From positions 3,286,001 through 3,350,000 of the forward strand of contig OX596337.1 in assembly GCA_951394405.1 (NCBI GenBank): a DNA stretch of 64,000 bases, in the 5' to 3' direction. The first letter of the stretch is position 1. Each line of letters starts with the position of its first letter. Under the pieces are notes generated by a model. It had not been told where the DNA came from, searched no databases, and was given only the letters and a program-made list of their open reading frames with translations. Of this stretch, positions 58,101 through 64,000 are shown one piece after another. The stretch comes from Coprinellus micaceus. Its lineage: Eukaryota > Basidiomycota > Agaricomycetes > Agaricales > Psathyrellaceae. The position numbers and the translations under genes are program-made.

Positions 58101-58974
58101 CCGTCTCCCTGTCCCGCCTTGTCCGATCACTTGCCACAAAATCTGATGACTTTGAACCCGACCTTCGCCTCTCCATCCTCCTTCTGATTCTGCGAAATGC
58201 ACGAGCCGACCCGACTCTCCCCGGAACCCTCGACTCCCTAATCCCTATCCTTCGCAGCCTTTCAGTTGACGCCATCGACGCGGATACCTTTACCCTCGAA
58301 CTAAGCCTCGCACTGTCATCCTACACTGCGCACTCCACCACCCTTGATAAAGATACGGCCGACGTTCTGATTCAAACCCTGCAATGGTGTTTGGAACAGG
58401 AAGCACCATCATACCGTCTCCTTCGGTGCATAAAGATCGAAGACTTCCAATCATTGTGCGACTGGCTCCTCGCTTCCGACGCAGAGAAGGAAGCCGCCGT
58501 TTCCGATATCCGCATCCAGTTCTCTATCGACGACGACGAAATGTTCTCTACCCCTCCCACAGAGCTTCCGACAGAGCGACTTCAGCTTCCGATAAACGCT
58601 CTACAAGATCTCCTCGAACCGCCCCAAGAACTCGAACGCCCGTCGACTCCGCGTGCAGGCGACAAGACCCCCGACATTCTGGGAACCATCATCTCTCCCC
58701 CGACGGCAGTCCTTCGGTCCCCAGCGGCGACTGGCCTTACGAAGAAGTATACCAACGATGATTTCAGGGCGCTAAGGCAGGTGCCGAGTGCCAGGTTGAA
58801 TACGAGTAGGTTGCCCAGCATGCATGGTGCGTCTGTCGCCTGTACGCCAAGCCCACATTGAAACTGACGGATGTCGACCCTCTTTCACCCCTCTGGTGCT
58901 TCCCTTTCTATGGTCCTCCTCGCTCCCTGGTCGCAACAGTGGATGTGGGTATCAGCGGTCACTCGACCTCTTAA
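55117..58974 (+). CDS. Virilizer N-terminal domain protein, candidate m6A writer subunit
   Basis: The start matches the VIR_N domain of Virilizer/KIAA1429: LVWWGTLSPQGESNLAALRF, KPMRISSIRIFPKDAQPF, DAFFLDIYFNAQYMG, NALVPTRLAYVGSETDFKLD and YATRLMIVKGNYDAASLAIY. In animals and plants Virilizer scaffolds the METTL3-METTL14-WTAP complex that deposits N6-methyladenosine on mRNA; that role is inferred here. Behind it lie about 900 residues of helical, repeat-like sequence (ALAILNVWQSV, LRKNALVAQDGLAGAVEEVL, LLQIFAIVDHLLPYPHDED) without other named domains, ending in a Pro/Thr-rich tail. A final intron (GTGCGT at about 58826) replaces the frame ending at 58861 with VDVGISGHSTS, stop 58972-58974. 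About seven exons. Confidence 0.8.
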
Positions 58975-60000
58975 ATTCACCTTTACTGATTGATACCCTT
59001 TTATCTTCTCTCCGCCGTTCAACACGGGCCGTGCCACTTTCACCATCGTTCTCTCTCGTACTGGTAAACCGTACCGGTAACAAATTTCGAATTTCTCGCT
59101 CGCTTTGCAAATCGCTGTCGCTTCCCCACTTTTCCGTTCTTGTCTTGGTATTGTTATTGATTAATATAGGATTTCGAGACGGCCTCGTCCTCCCCGACGC
59201 TACTCCCCGCCGCTGATGTTGTTATGGGGCCACCGACCGGGTTTACACTCATGCCGTCGCCGACTATGCCGTACTTTGGCCTTCAGTGATCCCTACCGCG
59301 AGCAGGACTTCCAAGATCGAGACGGAGTTCCCCCCCATGGAAAGGAGGCCACGGGAGATGATCTAAGCGAGCTGTAAGGATGGTACTAAGGATGTGTCCT
59401 GAGATTCGGGGACGTTTCCTAGAGAGGAACCTTGGTAAGAACCTTCTCCCTTTATGACGAACTTTTTGGACTGCTGTACTAGACTCATGGCTGGACGCAT
59501 GCTTTCACCGTTCCTCCTCCCACATGCCACCCCATTTTGTACCCACATTGCGCAAAACCCCCCGTTGTATTTTCTATCAGTGTACATATTCCCCTCCCGT
59601 GTATTTTCTATCGATGCATCATCCTTTCTTGTATCTACTATGCTTGTATCTTCTTACGTACTTGGACGGTCGGACCGCGTAGCCTAGACCATTCGGACGA
59701 TAGACACCGATATTCGGATTTGGGCGCTAAAAGCACTGTTCGCTGCTTCGACGACGCCAATTGACGTTCGGGGACGGCAAGTGCCGGGCCACCAGGTGTC
59801 ATACATAAGCGCCCACAACTCGCTCAGCGCTTATCGAGAGTCAATAATAATACAACAAACGATCCATATCGTCCAGTAGGCATCTACGTCTACGATATAA
59901 GATGAATTAAGCAAAAGAAAAGTGACGGGAAAATAATAATATTAAGGGGCGTTCGGTATAGCTACGAGCTTAAGGGTATGCGATCGCAAACCCTCGTCGC
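58975..60000. other. Convergent intergenic region
   Basis: About 1 kb between the stop codons of the Virilizer-like gene and sedolisin 2. It is AT-rich near 59860-59950, as expected for 3' ends. Short frames show no motifs; no repeat or RNA gene is recognised. Confidence 0.5.
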
Positions 60001-62294
60001 TTAAACGACGATATCGAACAACTTTCCAAAGTTCGGCGTTCCAAGCCCAGTAACAGGGTCCCACCCCTTCGTCGCATTGAATCCCTGCGTCCCACACCCA
60101 GGATTCTTCCCAACCGTAACATCATTCCACACACCCCTCGCTCTCACACTGTAAATCAACGGGTTCAAGAACCCAAGACTCTTCTTCCCCTTCGCCGCCC
60201 TCGCGTCATTCAACAGCGCAATCAAACCAGCGAAGGCCGGACTCGAAGCAGAGGTGCCACCGATCGACCGAGCGATCCCTCGAAGCCAGATACGGTACCT
60301 GTCGCCCTGGGTGGAGACGTCGGGGAAGGCGCGCCCGAGAGGGTTGTAGAGGTTCTTGTAGGTGCCTTTGGGGAGAGCGGCAACGTATTTTTGGACGTCG
60401 ATAAGCTGGTAGAGGGGTTGGGGGAAGTAGTCGGAGAATCCGCCGCCGGAGGGGAAGCGGGAGACGGCAACTTCGGGTGCGATGTTCTCGGTCCCACCGA
60501 TCGCGGTCACGCTGTGAGAGGAGAGAGATTATTTAATTTACGGGTTTATTCCGGGAGGAGGGAATGAGATGAACCACTTACAAGGGGCATGATGCAGGGT
60601 AAACGGGGATGAAGCGAGTTCGGTTGGTACCGTCGTTGGTAATGCACTCCTGAGTGGCAGGGTCGGGGTTACCATCGCCAACACCCCAGTCACCAGACGA
60701 GAAGATGACTGAAACACCACGGACACCGAGTTGGGCGAATTGGTTGCAAGTACGGATTGCATAGCTACGAGGGACTGAGGTGTGGGTGTAATTAGTTTCG
60801 TGCTCGTAGCGACAAGTGCAGGGGAATGGATGAAACAGAGACTTACTCGTCTGCTCGTCATCGCCATAGGAGGTCGAGATGGACTTGGGGATTTCGGTAT
60901 CCTTTTGGGACAGGATATAGTCGAGCCAGTCGGCATATGGCCTGAAGCACGATGTGAGGTGAGATTCCCGTACAATCACCGCGGATCATATGGCGGAACA
61001 TACTCGTTGGTGTTGGTGGGAGTAGAAGTATCAGGCTTGAACGGAGGACGGCCGGCGGTAGACCAGAAGACGCCCTAATGGATCACAAGGTAATTGACCG
61101 TCAGAGACACAAAATAAGAGGCTTTTTAATAGCGTGAAATGGACTCACAGGAATGGGGTAAGCCAAACCAAATGCGAACTGAACGTCGAGAGCGGCCTCG
61201 GCACCAGATTGCGAGAGGTTCTGGGGGTTCTCGCCACCGTTCACAGAGACGTACTTGAACGAAGTCCCTACAGCCTCGGGCTGCTGTTCAGTGTAGAACG
61301 ACGTCAAGTCCTGGATATTGGCGAATTGCTCCTGTAGGTAGGGGTAAATTCAGCGCTAATGACGAAACACGGGGCACGTGTGGTAGGTGAGATGACACGA
61401 ACAAGATATCCTGTAATGCCGACCTGAGGGGTCGTGGAGACGTTCTTCGGAGTGTAATTAACGTTGTACAGCTGCCGCAGACACTTAATCGTGATGGTCC
61501 TGTTGCACGACGCGTCTACGACAGCACCAGAGACCTGGTTGGTGAGGGTAGCGGCGATGTTGTCCGCAGAGGTCTTAGTCTTGGACAAGGCAACGGTGTC
61601 GTCCTCGTCGTCGTTGAAGAGCAAGGTAGACCGGGCGGACTTGAGACGGCCGAACATCGTGGTCGGCTGGATCACGTCAATGTGGTCATGGAGCTCCGCG
61701 GGGAGGCTGTAGCTCGTCGTGCGGACGAGGGTATCACCGGAATCGAGGTGCTTGTACACGCTATATTTCTGGTAATAAAATAGGATTGAAAGAAGGAAGG
61801 ATCGCAATTAGATGTTAGAATATGATGATGGAGGTCCGGAATAGAATCAGAAGCCGCAGATCGCTTACCGTATCTAGGAGCTTCTCAACGGCAACAACGG
61901 GGAGGCGCAGCGTGATCCAGTCCTGCGCAGGGGAGCGAGCAACGTCCGTCTCCTCAAATCCGTGCGACACGAGCCACTTGTTGACAGCCTCCAGAGAGTC
62001 GGGGTGGGGTCGTACGAGTTCTTCAACTTCCTCCTTGGAGAGGTGGTCTCCATACCTATCGTGCTCGGGGTCGCTAACCTCGTACAGGTGCTTCTCGAGA
62101 ACGGGGAAGTTGGGCTGGGGAAGGCCGATGCGAAGGACAATCGTATGGTCAGGAGCCGGCTTCGCGTGCTCGACCCACCCACGGGGGACGTGGACGGTCT
62201 CCTTAACATGGAACCGTCCATGGCCTGGGTCGGCGAGGGCGAAGGAGTTGAAGGAGGAGAGGGCTAAGACCAAGAGACCCACGGAGAGACGCAT
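60001..62294 (-). CDS. Sedolisin / tripeptidyl-peptidase family S53 (copy 2)
   Basis: Secreted acid serine peptidase. Signal peptide [21 protein letters not shown], prodomain [20 protein letters not shown] … [21 protein letters not shown], then the mature domain. Catalytic residues: Glu and Asp in [13 protein letters not shown], Asp in [11 protein letters not shown], Ser in [15 protein letters not shown]. The C-terminal calcium region is [20 protein letters not shown], stop at 60001-60003. The Asn-rich linker before the catalytic domain carries potential N-glycosylation sites (NVST, NRTI). About seven introns; the exon order parallels copy 1 at 39960-42267, and the two are paralogues about 18 kb apart on the same strand. 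No defect is visible. Confidence 0.93.
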
Positions 62295-62354
62295 GACGGA
62301 CGTGCGGGATAGGGTAGCTGCCTGGGGCGGATATCATCTCGCTGCGCATCTGAG

Positions 62355-62361
62355 TTTTATA
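62355..62361 (-). promoter_or_regulatory. TATA box of sedolisin 2
   Basis: TATAAAA on the minus strand, 61-67 bp upstream of the start codon at 62294. A second TATAAATAG lies further up (62447-62455). Confidence 0.5.
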
Positions 62362-63212
62362 GGAATACGGCATGACGCGACCATGTGTGCTTCTCTGGCT
62401 TCGACGCCAAGGCCTTGCGCCTTTTTGATTCCGGCGTGAGGGAGGGCTATTTATATCCGCAGCGCACATGGAGGTGGGGGGATCACCAGGACGACCTGAC
62501 GACTTCATTTGAGGACGGAGAGCCAAAATACAAGGACTTCCATAGCCTGGTCGGTTAGTACGACAAGGGAATGGTTGTGCACTCTTCCGCGACGTGAAGA
62601 GCGACAGCAGGCATCGATGCGCGTCCGTGGGTGGCGGCAGGTGCTGGCCGTGCTTCCAAGCGTGTGCTATTACGCCTGGACTGGGGTAAATAGGTCCCTT
62701 CGCTGAAGGTGAGTTAAATAATCAAACAGTCACCAAGCTTCTTGACTGTACGTACTCTTCTACTATTCGCGGGAGGTGCATGCCTCTGGTGGGCGGGTCC
62801 TGTAGGTGACTGAGGCTAACGTTTCAATTCACCTTCACCTTGGCGAACCGCCCCGGCTCGAAAGAAATCAATTCATCGCCTTCAACGTACATACACACCA
62901 GATACACACACACATGTAGAATCATAACCTCCTAAGAGTTCGCCTTGGCGGATCGTCTGTTTGAGCTTTTGATCTTGCAGCCCCTTCACTTGTCAAGCGT
63001 TCCAGCGACATAGGTTCCGTCTATCCTTCTATGAATGTGCATATTGACGGTGTGACTGTGGAGGTTGAGAGCAAGGGCCACGAGGGTCCTCAGTTAGTGT
63101 TGATGCTGTATTTGGCAGGGGCTTCCCGGTATTTGTCCATGTCTGCCAACGGCCTCTGGATCAAGAAAAAGGGTTTGGCTTTGAACGCGACCTCGATAAT
63201 TGAAAACACAAA
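62362..63212. other. Divergent intergenic region sedolisin 2 / eIF3m
   Basis: Holds the upstream region of both genes. Frames at 62509-62706 and 63031-63402 have no family motifs; the second overlaps the true eIF3m start in another frame. Nothing else is recognised. Confidence 0.45.
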
Positions 63213-64000
63213 ATGGCGTCCGATTCGGTCTCAATATTCGCAGAAGGGACCTTCGAGGAGCAGGTGCACTTCATGTATCCAATTCAGGTGTTTTGTAGCT
63301 CATATATCTCTCAATAGATCCTGGAATTGGTCACCTATGTTGCAAGGACCCGTCCTGAAGAGGAACGCGCTGCGTTCATCGCCCCATTCCAGGAGTCCTT
63401 GAAGGTCGTCGAGAGCGACGACGCCAATAGGGCTGCGCTCCAGAGTGTGCTCAAGGAGGTTAATGGGCTCGGCGATGGTTCAGAAAAGGGTGAGCATCGC
63501 TATATCGTTTGCTGTTGAAGTGGAAGAACTGATCTGAATGCAGAGGTCGAGGGTTTCTTCAACCTGCTCTACGCACACCTCTTCGCCCTCTTCCCTGATG
63601 CCAAGGAGCATCTCACCGGTCTCCTCGCATCCATCTCGTCGACCCCTGCAGACCGATTGCCCATCGCATATCGAGTGTACGGCCAATCCCACCTCTTACA
63701 GGCGAATCCTTAATCTAATCGCGTCTATTATACAGCCTCTCGAACCTCTTCAACTCCCTCCCCCGCTCCTCGCCTCTCCGCAGCGTCGTATACACGAACA
63801 TCCTGAACCTCGCGGTCTCCAACGACGACCTCGAGACCCTCCAGCTCTCCCAATCCGAAGTTTCCAAGTGGTTAGCAGAATGGGATGTCTCCGACGACGA
63901 AAAGGCCGCTTTCCTCAAAGCCCTCGTAGACGCCTACGCCAAGGCCGGTGAACCGTGAGCCCACTTCCCCCTTTCCCCTTCCCCAAACTTAACATCTAAT
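63213..64000 (+). CDS. Translation initiation factor 3 subunit M, 5' part
   Basis: PCI-domain subunit of eIF3, which assembles on the 40S ribosome. ATG 63213 gives MASDSVSIFAEGTFEEQ, a start shared with fungal eIF3m. Exons continue with ILELVTYVARTRPEEERAAF, EVNGLGDGSEK, VEGFFNLLYAHLFALFPDAK, LSNLFNSLPRSSPLRSVVYT and LSQSEVSKWLAEWDVSDDEK. Introns at about 63262, 63490 and 63679 join these in frame. The coding sequence runs to about 63956, where a GTGAGC donor begins an intron, so the rest of the gene, including the PCI domain, lies beyond the window. Confidence 0.9.

Noticed and set aside
1..64000. CRISPR array, secondary-metabolite cluster, or prophage-like island
   Set aside because: No regularly spaced repeats, no PKS/NRPS/terpene core enzyme, and all genes have eukaryotic splice structure.

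Overview
This is nuclear DNA of a filamentous basidiomycete, most probably an Agaricomycete. The evidence is dense intron-rich genes, introns mostly 50-70 nt with GTRNGT donors, CTNAC-like branch sites and C/TAG acceptors, and gene families typical of mushrooms: a basidiomycete-type BTB protein, paired GH17 glucanases with transmembrane anchors, sedolisins and a Tnp2-type transposase. There is no operon, CRISPR array, rRNA or recognisable metabolic gene cluster. Coordinates of multi-exon genes are outer limits; exon joins were made by eye.

Layout. 1-5 kb: end of an unknown gene, a decayed tandem copy of it (about 1246-1783), an Fe(II)/2-oxoglutarate oxygenase and a one-pass membrane protein with a Cys-rich ectodomain. 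5-11 kb: a BTB protein with a split BTB fold, and a membrane-anchored spermidine-synthase-like protein. 11-18 kb: two divergent M28 (glutamate carboxypeptidase II-like) metallopeptidase paralogues sharing a 167-bp promoter; one carries a long Pro/His/Gly/Asp repeat. 18-23 kb: a Gln-rich coiled-coil protein with a C-terminal Cys/His motif, and a small type I membrane protein. 23-31 kb: GTP cyclohydrolase II and two tandem type II membrane GH17 glucanases. 30.6-34.7 kb: VPS17 and PEX14.

34.8-39.3 kb is the accessory part. It holds a 103-bp MITE-like inverted-repeat element, a 3'-truncated Tnp2 transposase ending 10 bp from a tRNA-Phe, a candidate structured RNA, an intron-containing tRNA-Leu and a degenerate second tRNA-Phe in the opposite orientation.

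40-64 kb: a sedolisin, a UPF0652 B-box protein, protein phosphatase inhibitor 2, SEC18/NSF, a STIMATE-family membrane protein, MTD1, an ORM1/ORMDL sphingolipid regulator, a Virilizer-N protein (m6A writer complex candidate), a second sedolisin and the 5' part of eIF3m.

Most genes are housekeeping (vesicle fusion, retromer, peroxisome import, one-carbon, riboflavin, translation) mixed with secreted or surface enzymes (two sedolisins, two GH17, two M28) that suggest extracellular protein and glucan remodelling. The most unusual material is the tRNA/transposon/structured-RNA block at 34.8-39.3 kb and the M28 pair.
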